DNA of 64,000 nt from Parabacteroides distasonis ATCC 8503 (lineage in GTDB: Bacteria > Bacteroidota > Bacteroidia > Bacteroidales > Tannerellaceae). The notes beneath the pieces were generated by a model. That model ran no database searches. It saw only the letters and a program-made list of their open reading frames with translations, and was not told where the DNA came from. Position 1 is the stretch's first letter. Every line of letters begins with the position of its first letter. This document shows, one piece after another, positions 1 to 9,762 of this stretch. Both the position numbers and the translations under genes were made by a program. The stretch covers positions 4,094,501-4,158,500 of the forward strand of contig NC_009615.1 in NCBI RefSeq assembly GCF_000012845.1, given 5' to 3'.

Positions 1-1
1 T

Positions 2-91
2 TTACGTGAGGCACATGAGAAAGCGGTAAAAGTAGCCGCTTATGTTTGTACGCAGAGTGGCGCATGGCCTGCTTACCCTAAAGATTTATAA
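2..91 (+). CDS. C-terminal tail of a PfkB-type carbohydrate kinase (partial)
   Basis: An open frame enters from the left edge and stops at 89-91, leaving 29 residues that end in a segment reading VAAYVCTQSGAWPAYP. A small-residue helix followed by VCTQSGA and a proline-rich end is the usual C-terminus of fructokinase-like PfkB sugar kinases. The stop lies three bases before the start of the MFS permease, so the two are almost certainly co-transcribed. A kinase-permease pair of this kind handles fructose in some Bacteroides levan loci, which is why a fructose role is plausible. Only the tail is visible, so the substrate is inference. Confidence 0.6.
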   Translation, partial: LREAHEKAVKVAAYVCTQSGAWPAYPKDL

Positions 92-94
92 GCC

Positions 95-1261
95 ATGAGC
101 GAGAAGACTTCATCCTTGAAATTGATTCCCGTGATGTTGGCGTTCTTCGCCATGGGATTCGTGGACTTAGTGGGAATCGCCTCTAATTACCTGAAAGCGG
201 ATTTAGGCTTGAGTGATTCGGAGGCGAATATCTTCCCGTCGCTCGTGTTCTTCTGGTTCTTGATCTTCTCCGTCCCGACGGGGATGTTGATGAACCGTAT
301 CGGGCGGAAGAAGACCGTGTTATTGAGCTTGATCGTAACGTTTCTTTCGCTAATGATCCCGATCTTCGACGACGCATATATGGTCATGTTGATATCCTTC
401 TCCCTGTTGGGTATCGGCAACGCTTTGATGCAGACTTCCTTGAACCCGTTATTATCGAATATCGTAAGCGGGGATAAACTAGCTAGTTCTTTGACATTCG
501 GTCAGTTCGTGAAGGCGATCGCCTCCTTCTTGGCGCCTTATATCGCTATGTGGGGAGCTACCCAAGCGATACCGTCGATGGGACTCGGTTGGCGTGTCTT
601 GTTTCCGGTCTATATGGTGATCGCCGTGATCGCTATCCTGCTATTGGGAGCTACCACTATCCATGAGACCAAAGAGGAGGGGCGGCCCTCCACCTTTGGC
701 GAATGTCTGGCTTTGCTGGGCAAGCCTTTTATCCTGCTTTGCTTTATCGGTATCATGTGCCATGTGGGGATCGATGTAGGGACGAATACGACCGCCCCGA
801 AGATCTTGATGGAACGTCTAGGCATGACATTGGCCGACGCAGGCTTCGCCACGAGCCTGTATTTCATCTTCCGTACGGCGGGATGCTTCTCCGGGGCTTT
901 TATCTTGCGAAAAGTCTCTCCGAAAGGATTCTTTGCCTTTAGTGTTTTCTTGATGTTATTGGCGATGATCGGTTTGCTGCTATTTCATTCGAAAGAGATC
1001 ATCTATGCTTGTATCGCCTTGATCGGCTTTGGAAACTCGAACGTCTTCTCCATTATTTTTGCCCAAGCCCTGCTTTCTATGCCGAATAAGCAGAATGAGG
1101 TGTCCGGTTTGATGATTATGGGACTGTTTGGCGGCACGATCTTCCCGATCTTTATGGGCGTGGCATCCGATATGTTGGCTTCTCAAGTAGGAGCGGTGCT
1201 GGTGTTGTGCGTGGGTGTAGCCTACTTACTATTCTTTACGTCTAAGTTAAGTAAACAGTGA
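95..1261 (+). CDS. MFS sugar permease
   Basis: A 388-residue integral membrane protein with about twelve hydrophobic segments. The loop between segments 2 and 3 reads [15 protein letters not shown], the classic major facilitator signature (G-x3-D/N-R-x-G-R-R/K). The N-terminal half resembles the FucP/GluP branch of sugar:proton symporters common in Bacteroidetes. It probably sits in the inner membrane and imports a monosaccharide that the upstream kinase then phosphorylates. The start ATG is three bases after the kinase stop. Family assignment is good; the sugar (fructose suggested by the neighbour) is not shown by the sequence. Confidence 0.85.
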   Translation: MSEKTSSLKLIPVMLAFFAMGFVDLVGIASNYLKADLGLSDSEANIFPSLVFFWFLIFSVPTGMLMNRIGRKKTVLLSLIVTFLSLMIPIFDDAYMVMLISFSLLGIGNALMQTSLNPLLSNIVSGDKLASSLTFGQFVKAIASFLAPYIAMWGATQAIPSMGLGWRVLFPVYMVIAVIAILLLGATTIHETKEEGRPSTFGECLALLGKPFILLCFIGIMCHVGIDVGTNTTAPKILMERLGMTLADAGFATSLYFIFRTAGCFSGAFILRKVSPKGFFAFSVFLMLLAMIGLLLFHSKEIIYACIALIGFGNSNVFSIIFAQALLSMPNKQNEVSGLMIMGLFGGTIFPIFMGVASDMLASQVGAVLVLCVGVAYLLFFTSKLSKQ

Positions 1262-1319
1262 AGGTGATAAGCTTTTATACGGTACTATAAATCTTTTGTT
1301 AGGGAGTATTTTAATTATA

Positions 1320-1374
1320 TGTTTGCGAAGTTGGAAATCTTTATTACTTTTGTTAATTAAAAGATTCGCAAACA
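1320..1374. repeat. 10-bp inverted repeat flanking the frr promoter
   Basis: TGTTTGCGAA at 1320-1329 and its exact reverse complement TTCGCAAACA at 1365-1374 bracket the -7 element of the frr promoter, with 35 bases between the arms. It could be an operator for a looping or dimeric repressor, or an RNA stem if transcription starts further upstream. No regulator is identified. Confidence 0.6.
1322..1352 (+). promoter_or_regulatory. Promoter of frr
   Basis: TTTG at 1322-1325, a 19-base spacer, then TACTTTTG at 1345-1352 match the Bacteroidetes -33/-7 promoter pattern. Transcription would begin near 1359, which supports the frr start at 1389 rather than the upstream in-frame ATG at 1296. Confidence 0.65.
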
Positions 1375-1388
1375 AAAAACGTATATTT

Positions 1389-1952
1389 ATGATAGATACG
1401 AAACAATTGATCAAAGCAGGGGAAGAGAAGATGACGTTCGCCATTGAGTATCTGGACGAGCAATTGTCTCACATTCGGGCTGGTAAGGCTAATCCGAAAA
1501 TCCTCGATTGTGTGAAGGTAATGTATTATGGGGCGCCTGTTCCTCTTACTAACGTGGCTACGGTGACGGTTCCAGACGCACGGACTATCATGATCACTCC
1601 GTGGGAGAAGAAGATCATCCGCGATATTGAGAAAGGTATTCTGGATTCTGAGTTAGGTATCACGCCGGAGAATAACGGTGAGGTGATCCGCTTAGGTATT
1701 CCTCCGTTGACTGAGGAGCGTCGCCGTCAATTGGTGAAACAATGTAAGCAGGAGGCGGAGAATGCGAAGATCAGCGTTCGTAACGCTCGTCGTGACGCTA
1801 TTGAGGCTTTGAAGAAAAGCATCAAGTCTGATGGGGTTCCCGAGGACGTAGAGAAAGACGCCGAGGCAGAGGTTCAGAAAATCCATGATAAGTTTATCAA
1901 AAAGATCGATGAGCTTTACGCCGCTAAAGAAAAAGAAGTAATGACCGTTTAA
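1389..1952 (+). CDS. frr: Ribosome recycling factor
   Basis: RRF splits post-termination ribosomes together with EF-G in the cytoplasm. The 187 residues from ATG 1389 match the family length (about 185). The N-terminus ([15 protein letters not shown]) and the central segment with [14 protein letters not shown] are strongly typical, as is [12 protein letters not shown] later. The open frame extends upstream to an ATG at 1296, but the added 31 residues are hydrophobic and unlike RRF, and that stretch spans the promoter, so the later ATG was chosen. It is followed by rsgA, another ribosome-related gene, after a repeat-rich 95-base gap. Confidence 0.97.
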   Translation: MIDTKQLIKAGEEKMTFAIEYLDEQLSHIRAGKANPKILDCVKVMYYGAPVPLTNVATVTVPDARTIMITPWEKKIIRDIEKGILDSELGITPENNGEVIRLGIPPLTEERRRQLVKQCKQEAENAKISVRNARRDAIEALKKSIKSDGVPEDVEKDAEAEVQKIHDKFIKKIDELYAAKEKEVMTV

Positions 1953-1962
1953 ATAATTGAAA

Positions 1963-2047
1963 GTTGAAACTTGAGAATTGAGAATTAAGGAACCCCATTG
2001 AGTCCTTATTCCAATTCTCAATTTTCAATTCTCAATTTTCAATTCTC
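1963..2047. repeat. AATTGAGAATTG-type intergenic repeat (copy 1)
   Basis: AATTGAGAATT-like words fill the gap between frr and rsgA, first in one orientation (TTGAGAATTGAGAATTAAGGA) and then, after 11 bases, in the other (TCCTTATTCC followed by CAATTCTCAATTTTC repeats). The whole can fold into a long AT-rich hairpin. Related words recur at 50174-50206 and 56077-56145. The rsgA ATG follows directly, so the repeat forms its leader. Confidence 0.75.
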
Positions 2048-2980
2048 ATGAGGGGACTGGTAATAAAAAACACAGGTAGTTGGTATACGGTCCGTACGGA
2101 AGACGGGCGAGATATAGAGAGTAAGATCAAGGGTAACTTTCGTCTGAAAGACATAAAGAGTACCAATCCGGTCGCGGTAGGAGACCGTGTCGTAATCGAT
2201 ATTAATAAAGAAGGAACCGCTTTTATTACAGAGATCGAGGAGCGTAAGAATTATATCATCCGTCGTGCCTCTAACTTATCGAAGCAATCGCATATTATCG
2301 CCGCGAATTTGGATCAGGCGATGCTGATCGTTACAGTGAATTATCCTATAACAACAACGATATTTATCGATCGCTTCTTGGCGACAGCCGAGGCTTATCG
2401 TGTCCCCGTTAAATTAGTTTTCAATAAGATTGATCGTTATAATAATGAGGATCAAAGGGCGTTGGAGTGTTTAATCGAGTTGTATACCTCGATTGGCTAT
2501 CCCTGTTCGACGCTATGTGCCCGGACCGAGGAAGGTTTGGATGCCTTGAAAGCGGATCTAAAAGATAAGATTACGCTTTTGTCCGGCCATTCGGGTGTCG
2601 GAAAATCCACGATTATCAATAAACTGGTGCCGGGGGTGAATCTCCGTACCGGTGATATCTCCGAATATCATAACAAAGGTATGCATACGACCACCTTTTC
2701 CGAGATGATTCCTCTTCCCGGGGGAGGCTATTTGATCGATACTCCGGGTATCAAAGGATTTGGAACGATCGAGATGGCGGACGCTGAGATCTCCCATTAT
2801 TTCCGGGAGTTGTTTAAATACTCGGAAGAATGCCGTTTCAATAACTGCACGCACCGTCATGAACCGGGCTGCGCCGTCATTCAGGCCGTTAACGATGGGC
2901 TAATCAGCGAGTCCCGCTATAAAAGCTATCTAAGTATCTTGGATGATCGCATGGAAAGCAAGTACCGGGAAGAATTCTAA
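2048..2980 (+). CDS. rsgA: Small-ribosomal-subunit-dependent GTPase RsgA
   Basis: RsgA is a circularly permuted GTPase that checks maturation of the 30S subunit. The 310 residues show the expected order: an N-terminal OB-fold, then the permuted G domain with NKID (G4) ahead of the P-loop GHSGVGKST (about residues 180-188) and DTPGIKGFG (G3). The C-terminal zinc knuckle reads [14 protein letters not shown]. The start at 2048 gives the typical N-terminus ([14 protein letters not shown]). It follows frr and ends 15 bases from the 3' end of the convergent dgt gene. Confidence 0.97.
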
Positions 2981-2995
2981 CACATTATTATAACA

Positions 2996-4321
2996 TCAAA
3001 CGGCCGGCAGGCTCATACCGGTGATTTTACGGTATAGATCGAGCGCATATACATCGGTCATGCCGGAGATATAATCGAGTACGCATTGTATCTTGCCATA
3101 TGTAGTAGGAGCGTTTGTGTCGTATTGCTCCGGTATCCGTTGTAAGAGCAGTTTGCTGTAAGCATGCTCTTGGTTCATCACGGCCTCGGTCAAGCTGTCG
3201 ATCAGATGGCTGAAAATATGATAACCGGCTAATTCAATGTCGAGCACTTCTTTTGCCTTATATATTTTCTTGTATGCTGTAGCCGAGCAATTAGCGTAAG
3301 CCTGTTTGGCTTGATCGCATATGTTACTGATTAACGGAGTGCTGTAGGTACCATTGAGGATGCTTTCCTCGTTCTCTAAAAAGACACGGGAACATTCATC
3401 CACTAATAGCCCGATAATACAAGAACGCAGATAGGCGATTTGCTCATTGGTATCGTCTACCATATGCATGACCTTGCGGATATGCTCCAACCGCTCTCCT
3501 TCGAAAAATCCCAATAATAGCTGTATGGCCTCTTCGGTGGTCAGGATATGCAGTTTGCAAGCATCTTCTATATCCATTATTTGATAGCAGATATCGTCTG
3601 CCGCCTCTACTAAATAAACTAACGGGTAACGAAGAAATTTGTCTGGGGCTTCCGGGCTATGTCCGATCCCTAGCTCTTGGGCGATTTGCAGATAACTTCC
3701 CTCCTCCGATTGGAAAAAGCCGAATTTCCCTTTCTTTCCTGAATAGATGGATGCGTAAGGATATTTGATGATAGAGGCTAATGTGCTATATGTTAAGGCA
3801 AATCCCCCTTTTCTGCGTCCAATGAACTGATGGGTCAACAACCGCATGGCGTTTGCGTTACCTTCAAAATGGACGAAGTCTTCCCAGCGTCCCCGTTCCT
3901 TCCGTACTTTCTCTTCTAGTTTTCGCCCATTCCCTTCGGAGAAGTAAGCGGAGATCGCTCTCTCTCCGGAATGCCCGAATGGAGGGTTTCCCATATCATG
4001 GGCAAGGCAAGCGGCTGATACGATGGAACCTATCTCTGGGAAGTTGATACTGCCGTCCGGATATTTTTGGATAAGCCCTTTCGCTACGTTATTACCCAAT
4101 GAACGTCCTACGCAGGATACTTCCAGACTATGTGTAAGTCGGTTATGCACAAAGATACTTCCCGGCAGGGGGAATACCTGTGTCTTGTTTTGTAGTCTTC
4201 GGAAAGGGGATGAGAAAATTAAACGGTCATAATCTCGTTGGAAATCAGTTCTCTCATGTTTCCGCTCGTGATACTCTTCCATCCCAAAACGCTTGCCGGA
4301 TAATAGCTGGGTCCAGTTCAT
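2996..4321 (-). CDS. dgt: dGTPase / deoxynucleoside triphosphate triphosphohydrolase
   Basis: HD-superfamily enzyme that hydrolyses dNTPs to deoxynucleoside and triphosphate. The N-terminal RRLQNKTQVFPLP and RLTHSLEV segments and LAHDMGNPPFGHSGE, which carries the metal-binding HD pair, are diagnostic. The 441 residues from ATG at 4321 fit the family. A longer frame begins at 4372, but that stretch contains the -7 element at 4349-4356 and adds 17 residues with no similarity to the family, so 4321 is preferred. Monocistronic and convergent with rsgA. Confidence 0.93.
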   Translation of the reverse strand: MNWTQLLSGKRFGMEEYHERKHERTDFQRDYDRLIFSSPFRRLQNKTQVFPLPGSIFVHNRLTHSLEVSCVGRSLGNNVAKGLIQKYPDGSINFPEIGSIVSAACLAHDMGNPPFGHSGERAISAYFSEGNGRKLEEKVRKERGRWEDFVHFEGNANAMRLLTHQFIGRRKGGFALTYSTLASIIKYPYASIYSGKKGKFGFFQSEEGSYLQIAQELGIGHSPEAPDKFLRYPLVYLVEAADDICYQIMDIEDACKLHILTTEEAIQLLLGFFEGERLEHIRKVMHMVDDTNEQIAYLRSCIIGLLVDECSRVFLENEESILNGTYSTPLISNICDQAKQAYANCSATAYKKIYKAKEVLDIELAGYHIFSHLIDSLTEAVMNQEHAYSKLLLQRIPEQYDTNAPTTYGKIQCVLDYISGMTDVYALDLYRKITGMSLPAV

Positions 4322-4348
4322 AGTCAATACATTAATATATATATATCG

Positions 4349-4356
4349 CAAATGTA
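4349..4356 (-). promoter_or_regulatory. -7 element of dgt promoter
   Basis: Read on the minus strand, the site is TACATTTG, matching TAnnTTTG and ending 28 bases upstream of the dgt ATG. It decides the start codon of dgt. Confidence 0.55.
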
Positions 4357-4944
4357 GAGATAATCTGTGCAAATCATTGAATATTTGTGGAAGAAATTAG
4401 AGTTAATGGTTAATTTCCTGATTGAGTTGTTTTCGAAGCTTGTAAATAGAGCTGTAATTTTATTCCAAGATGATAGTCAGATAGTGATTGGATGTTATAG
4501 GAGGAAGAAGATAATGAAGGAAAATTATGTTAATTGAAATTTGTTGTTAGTTTCATTAGAACTAAATCAAATTAACATATTTAATTTATTGAGGCATGAT
4601 GAAAATTTGACTATGTGTTATCGCAAACACCTGAAAAAGTGAGGAACATACTGATTTTTGTTACGTTTTAACTTGTATGTATAGTTATTATATATATATT
4701 TGTCTGTCAAAACATGAAAACGACTTAGTTCTAATGATACTACGTTGTTATTATTATTTAAAATATAACCGTTTGATTTTAAATAGAAAGAGATTTTTGT
4801 ATGAATATAATAATAACTTTAAACAAAAAAGAGTAAATGCCTATGCACTAAAAAAGAAAGAAAAGAGAGCCCGATCTCTCTAAAAAGAGTATGAAAATTA
4901 AAAAAGCACAAATGTAGAATCACTTAAATCAAAAACGATTTTTC
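4357..4944. other. AT-rich 590-base gap: leader and promoter region of PUL 1
   Basis: No convincing gene is present. An open frame of 68 codons at 4677-4883 is Lys/Asn/Tyr-rich low-complexity sequence and looks like chance in AT-rich DNA. The gap holds a promoter at 4673-4702 and then a leader of about 235 bases before susC. The leader contains a small hairpin (AGAGAG at 4864-4869, CTCTCT at 4876-4881). No regulator gene adjoins this PUL within the window. Confidence 0.6.
4673..4702 (+). promoter_or_regulatory. Promoter of the PUL 1 susC-susD pair
   Basis: TTG at 4673-4675, a 19-base spacer and TATATTTG at 4695-4702 match the Bacteroidetes promoter. The predicted transcript has an unusually long leader, about 235 bases, before the susC ATG at 4945. 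Confidence 0.5.
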
Positions 4945-7900
4945 ATGAGAAAGTCATTTATCTTATTATTGGCGTTTTTTCTGTGTGTTACAGGATATGC
5001 ACAGAAACTAACGATTAGTGGTGTCGTCATTGACAAGGATCTAAATGAACCACTAACAGGAGTGAACGTGTTAGTAAAAGGTACTACAACCGGTACCATT
5101 ACTGATTTTGATGGAAAATATACCTTAGAGGCTGACGCAAACTCTATTTTGGTATTCTCTTATTTGAGTATGAAAACGATTGAGGAGCCAGTGAATGGCC
5201 GTACGAAAATCGATGTTACGATGGTTTCAGACGCAGAGGCTTTGGATGAGGTTGTCGTAACAGCGATGGGTATCAAACGTGAATCAAAGACTTTGACTTA
5301 TTCCGCACAAACGGTAGGCGGTAAGGACTTGAACGAGATTAAGAATGTGAATATGATCAACTCTTTACAAGGAAAGAGCGCTGGTTTGCAGATTACCCCG
5401 AACTCTACGGGTGCGGGTGGTTCTTCTAAGATCTTATTCCGTGGTAATAAGTCTATTAGCGGTAGTAACCAACCGTTGATTGTTGTGGATGGTGTCCCTA
5501 TGATGATGAGCGTATCTGATTCGCAGGTGAAGATGGCCTATGGCGGCGAACGTGATGGTGGTGACGCTATGTCTACTATCAATCCGGATGATATCGCGCA
5601 GATTACATTGTTGAAAGGTGCTTCCGCCGCTGCTTTGTATGGTGCGGTAGCGGCCAATGGTGCTATCATGATTACGACAAAATCCGCACAAGCCGGTAAG
5701 GTCGCTATTAATGTATCTAGTAATACGACGGTCGAATCAGCCATGTCTTTGCCGAAATTCCAAAATAATTATGGTATGAGTGACGAGGGCACATTTAGCT
5801 GGGGAAGTAAATTAGGAGCTACATCTCCGAATTACGCACGTAAATTCTATCAACCGGGTTATACAACGAATAACTCTATCTCTTTATCTGGTGGAACGGA
5901 GAATATTTCTTCTTATTTCTCTTACGCGAATGTCTCATCGAATGGTATTATGCCGGAGAATGATTATTTAAGTCATAATTTAATGGCTAAGGTTGGCTTT
6001 AACTTGTGGAAGAAAGTACATGTGGATGTAAGTGCCCGCTACAACAAGCAGCATATCGAGAATCAGCCTTCTGCCGGTTATTTGAATAACCCGATTACAG
6101 GTGCCTACCTGTTCCCGAGAGGTGAGGATTGGGATTACTACAAGAGTAACTATGAAGTATATGACGGGGTTCGTAACGTGAATGTTCATAACTGGACGAA
6201 TACGAAACAAGAGCAATTCTCCAATCCTTACTGGATGTTGAATCGTCAGACTCCTATCACGGACCGTAACCGTTATGAATTTGGTGGTAGTGTTAAATAT
6301 GATATCATGGAAGGTCTTTCTGTTACGGGGCGTTTGCGTTATGAACGTGGTGATGAAAAATGGATCTTGAACGAATATGCGTCTAGTACCGCGGGACGAA
6401 ATTTATTGGGTACCATGAAAGATACCCGGACTTTCAGTGAGCAAACATATGCCGATGCGTTAGCAAGTTATAATAAAACTTGGGATGAGACTTATTCATT
6501 GTCCGTTACTGCTGGTGGTAGCTTTACGAAGACAAGCGCATCTAGCATCGAATTGATCGGTTGGGGTGATAAGGAGTTTAAAGTAAATAACGGTGTGATA
6601 ACCCCGGGTGCTTATTATCCGAACATCTTCTCCCCGAAGAACTATTATACGATGCAAACCACAGAGACTCTGAAAGAAAAACGCTTGAACTCTGTGTTCG
6701 CTACTGCTCAGTTTGGATATAAGGAAGGTTTGTTCTTGGATGTCAGCGCTCGTAACGACTGGTCTTCTTCATTGGCGTTTACGGATGGTGTATCCTTTTT
6801 CTACCCGTCTGTTGGTGTAAGTGCTCTATTGGATAAATTCTTGGACTTTGGAAAGAATGTAGACCTATTTAAATTGCGTGCTTCTTATTCTATCGTGGGT
6901 AACGATGTGCCTATCTATGCTTCCAATAAACGTTATACGATTGGTGACCAAGGATCTATCGACCCGCCAGAAGAAGCTGCTTTTAGAACGTTGAAGCCAG
7001 AGAAGACGAACTCTTTAGAGGTTGGTTTTGATGGAACTTTCTTCCAGAATCGTTTCAATGTAAACTTGACGTATTATAAGACCAATACGAAGAATCAATA
7101 TTTTAATATTACCGCTCCTTGGGAAACTGGTTTGAAGAACCGTTATATCAATGCCGGTAACGTAGAAAACCAAGGTTTTGAGGTTAGCTTAGGTTGGTAT
7201 AATCAGTTTACGGACAATTTCAGCTGGAGTACGAATTTCAATTTCTCTTACAATAATAATAAAATCATTGAATTATCGAATGAGTTGAAAGATTGGACAT
7301 TAGCTAGCTATTGTACAGGTGCGAAAGTGATTTTGACTGAAGGTGGTCATTTTGGTGACTTATATGTTCGTGATTTCAAGAGAGACGATAATGGTAAGCC
7401 GGTGAAAACTGAATCTGGCGCTCCTGAGTTGGGAGGTACGGATAATAAGGATTTGGTATATGTCGGTGATATGAACGCAAAAGTAAACATGGGTTGGACT
7501 AACACGTTCCATTACAAAGATTTTACATTGTCATTCTTGATTGATGCTAAGGTCGGTGGTAAGGTCTTGTCAATGACGGAAGCTACCTTGGATGGTTGGG
7601 GCGTATCAGAGCGTTCGGGTGCCGCTCGTGATGCAGGTGAAGTTGTGATTGATGGTGTTTCATTTGATCCTAAAGCATATTACACGACGACTGGAGGTAC
7701 AAGTTATAACTCTAATATCTTGACTTCTCAGTATGTTTACAATGCGACTAATGTTCGTTTGCGTGAGTTGTCATTTGGTTATACGTTCCGTAACTTATTT
7801 GGAGCGAATAAGAATTTGACGGCTTCTATCATTGGACGTAATTTGTTCTTCTTCTATAAAGATGCTCCTATGGATCCGGATGTAGCGGCTGGTACAGGCA

Positions 7901-7977
7901 ATGGCTGGCAAGGTGTGGATATGTTTGCGTTGCCAACATCTCGTAGCTTTGGTTTGAATTTAAAACTTAATTTCTAA
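4945..7977 (+). CDS. SusC/RagA-family TonB-linked outer-membrane transporter (PUL 1)
   Basis: A 1010-residue outer-membrane importer. Order of parts: signal peptide (first about 19 residues, ending GYAQ), a carboxypeptidase-regulatory-like domain (GVVIDKDLNEPLTGVNVLVKGT, about 25-100), a TonB-box-like stretch LDEVVVTAMG, the plug domain (SLQGKSAGLQI through LLKGASAAALYG), and a 22-strand barrel ending in the aromatic residue of LKLNF. SusC proteins import oligosaccharides captured by their SusD lipoprotein lid, using TonB energy. The susD gene follows after 16 bases and a GH2 enzyme comes next, which suggests a mannose-containing glycan, but the ligand is inference. Confidence 0.95.
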   Translation: MRKSFILLLAFFLCVTGYAQKLTISGVVIDKDLNEPLTGVNVLVKGTTTGTITDFDGKYTLEADANSILVFSYLSMKTIEEPVNGRTKIDVTMVSDAEALDEVVVTAMGIKRESKTLTYSAQTVGGKDLNEIKNVNMINSLQGKSAGLQITPNSTGAGGSSKILFRGNKSISGSNQPLIVVDGVPMMMSVSDSQVKMAYGGERDGGDAMSTINPDDIAQITLLKGASAAALYGAVAANGAIMITTKSAQAGKVAINVSSNTTVESAMSLPKFQNNYGMSDEGTFSWGSKLGATSPNYARKFYQPGYTTNNSISLSGGTENISSYFSYANVSSNGIMPENDYLSHNLMAKVGFNLWKKVHVDVSARYNKQHIENQPSAGYLNNPITGAYLFPRGEDWDYYKSNYEVYDGVRNVNVHNWTNTKQEQFSNPYWMLNRQTPITDRNRYEFGGSVKYDIMEGLSVTGRLRYERGDEKWILNEYASSTAGRNLLGTMKDTRTFSEQTYADALASYNKTWDETYSLSVTAGGSFTKTSASSIELIGWGDKEFKVNNGVITPGAYYPNIFSPKNYYTMQTTETLKEKRLNSVFATAQFGYKEGLFLDVSARNDWSSSLAFTDGVSFFYPSVGVSALLDKFLDFGKNVDLFKLRASYSIVGNDVPIYASNKRYTIGDQGSIDPPEEAAFRTLKPEKTNSLEVGFDGTFFQNRFNVNLTYYKTNTKNQYFNITAPWETGLKNRYINAGNVENQGFEVSLGWYNQFTDNFSWSTNFNFSYNNNKIIELSNELKDWTLASYCTGAKVILTEGGHFGDLYVRDFKRDDNGKPVKTESGAPELGGTDNKDLVYVGDMNAKVNMGWTNTFHYKDFTLSFLIDAKVGGKVLSMTEATLDGWGVSERSGAARDAGEVVIDGVSFDPKAYYTTTGGTSYNSNILTSQYVYNATNVRLRELSFGYTFRNLFGANKNLTASIIGRNLFFFYKDAPMDPDVAAGTGNGWQGVDMFALPTSRSFGLNLKLNF

Positions 7978-7993
7978 ATCTTGAGTATATCTT

Positions 7994-9649
7994 ATGAAAC
8001 TAAATAGAATTTTAAAATATGCCGCTGTATCGGCTTTGGTAGTATCTACCGGTGTTATGACCATGGGCTGTACAGATAATTTTGAAAATTTAAATACTGA
8101 TCCCTATGAGGTTGATCCAGATGAACTTCCGTTCTCTGCCCAATTTAAGGAGCCATTCTCTTATGTCTATGCTCCGCAGCAGAACTTGTTCCAATATTGC
8201 TTCAACCTAAATATTGATTTGTTTAGCGGCTACTTCATGACTCCACATAACTTTAATGGTTCCGGTAATGTTGATTATGCGTTGAACCGTGGTTTCTGTG
8301 GTGGTATGTATGAGAATGTATATCTTCATATTTTCAACAATACCCGTCGTCTGATTGCTTCTTGTGATGAGCAAGGCTTAAGTGATTATGGAGCGATGAT
8401 GCGTGTCGTACAAGCTTATGCGATCCAGATGTTGACGGATGCCTATGGCCCAGTGGCCTATAGTTCTGTTATCGAAGATCCTACGGGTGGAGCTTCTTTC
8501 TCTTATGATACTCAGGAAAGTGTCTACAATGCTTTGTTTACTTTGGTGGATGAAGCGATCGCTGGATTTAAGGGAACTGCATCTGTTGCGGATATGCAAG
8601 CATTTGACTATTGGTGTAATGGTGATATCGCTTTGTGGAAGAAGGTCGCTAATCAATTGAAACTACGTTTGGCTATGCGTATCGTAAAGGTGAACCCTAC
8701 ATTGGCGAAGCAAAAAGCGGAGGAAGCCGTTCAAGGAGGCGTATTGACTTCCGCTGATCGTGATATCTTGATCAACCAAGGTTTGAGCAATGAGTTGACT
8801 CGTATGTTTGAGTGGGGTGATTGTGGAATGAATGCTAGCTTAATCACGATGTTGGAAGGTTTCAAAGATCCTCGTTTACCTTTGTATGTGACCAAGAATC
8901 AAGCGGCTGTTACTTGTGAAGATGGCTCGACAATTGAGGAGGGGACAAAGTATCTTGGTGTTCGCGGCGGATGTAACTTACCTTCTAAGCCAAATCAATG
9001 GGGTAATTTCTCTAAAGTGATTTGCACTTATACGACCGCTTTCCCTGTCATGAAAGTTGCTGAGGGTTATTTTTTACGTGCTGAAGGTGCTTTACGTGGC
9101 TGGAGCATGGGAGGTAGCGCTAAAGATCTATATGAGGAGGGCATTCGTATTTCTATCAAGAACGAATTGGCTTATAAGGGCAGTATTGCAGGTGTAACTT
9201 CTATCTCAGATGCGGAAATAGACGCTTATCTCAATGGAACCAGTGGACAGATTGACTTTGTTGACCCGGTTAAGGCGGAAAATAGTATAAAGGCGATGAA
9301 TACACTAGGTGTTAAATGGGACGAAGGTGCTAGTAAGGAGGAGAAGTTGCAACGTATCATTACTCAGAAATGGATCGCTAACTTCCCATTGTCTTGTGAG
9401 GCTTGGGCTGAATACCGTCGTACAGGCTATCCTAAATTATTCCCGAATCGTGTAAACTTGAGTAACGGTGATATCAATACTAACGAACAAGTTCGTCGCT
9501 TGATCTACTCAGATACGGAAATTAACACCAATAATGCGGAATTACAGAAAGGCATCGAGCTGCTGAATCAAGAGAATACGGGTTCGATCTCTGGTGATAA
9601 AGGTGGTACTCATGTATGGTGGGACAAAGCTGGTGTAGGTAATTTCTAA
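7994..9649 (+). CDS. SusD/RagB-family surface glycan-binding lipoprotein (PUL 1)
   Basis: A 551-residue lipoprotein that caps the SusC barrel and binds the oligosaccharide on the cell surface. The N-terminus has a hydrophobic signal followed by a lipobox ending MGC (Cys about residue 26) and then an acidic/Asn-rich start, as is common for surface-exposed lipoproteins. Helical TPR-like segments with LTDAYGPVAYS and the late motif VAEGYFLRAEGALRGW fit the SusD/SusD-like (SusD_RagB) family. It is co-transcribed with susC (16-base gap). A hairpin terminator lies 40 bases downstream, which would separate or attenuate expression of the GH2 gene. Confidence 0.93.
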   Translation: MKLNRILKYAAVSALVVSTGVMTMGCTDNFENLNTDPYEVDPDELPFSAQFKEPFSYVYAPQQNLFQYCFNLNIDLFSGYFMTPHNFNGSGNVDYALNRGFCGGMYENVYLHIFNNTRRLIASCDEQGLSDYGAMMRVVQAYAIQMLTDAYGPVAYSSVIEDPTGGASFSYDTQESVYNALFTLVDEAIAGFKGTASVADMQAFDYWCNGDIALWKKVANQLKLRLAMRIVKVNPTLAKQKAEEAVQGGVLTSADRDILINQGLSNELTRMFEWGDCGMNASLITMLEGFKDPRLPLYVTKNQAAVTCEDGSTIEEGTKYLGVRGGCNLPSKPNQWGNFSKVICTYTTAFPVMKVAEGYFLRAEGALRGWSMGGSAKDLYEEGIRISIKNELAYKGSIAGVTSISDAEIDAYLNGTSGQIDFVDPVKAENSIKAMNTLGVKWDEGASKEEKLQRIITQKWIANFPLSCEAWAEYRRTGYPKLFPNRVNLSNGDINTNEQVRRLIYSDTEINTNNAELQKGIELLNQENTGSISGDKGGTHVWWDKAGVGNF

Positions 9650-9689
9650 TCGGCATTAATAGGTCTTATTGTTAAATAATATGTAATGA

Positions 9690-9723
9690 AAGGGCTTCTT
9701 CGAGTTTGCGAAGAGGCCCTTCT
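9690..9723 (+). terminator. Intrinsic terminator after susD (PUL 1)
   Basis: AGGGCTTCTTCG at 9691-9702 pairs with CGAAGAGGCCCT at 9709-9720 (one mismatch), with a short loop and a T-rich tail (TCTGAATTTTG). It lies between susD and the GH2 gene, so it probably makes GH2 expression lower than, or independent of, susCD. Confidence 0.75.
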
Positions 9724-9762
9724 GAATTTTGTACTACTTTAGAAGGATAAATCTAAGATTAT

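Noticed and set aside
1296..1388. Upstream extension of frr by 31 codons
   Set aside because: The extension covers the promoter and inverted repeat and encodes a hydrophobic segment foreign to RRF.
4677..4883. A 68-codon open frame in the AT-rich leader of PUL 1
   Set aside because: The product is low-complexity Tyr/Asn/Lys sequence, and it begins inside the promoter region, so chance is the simplest reading.
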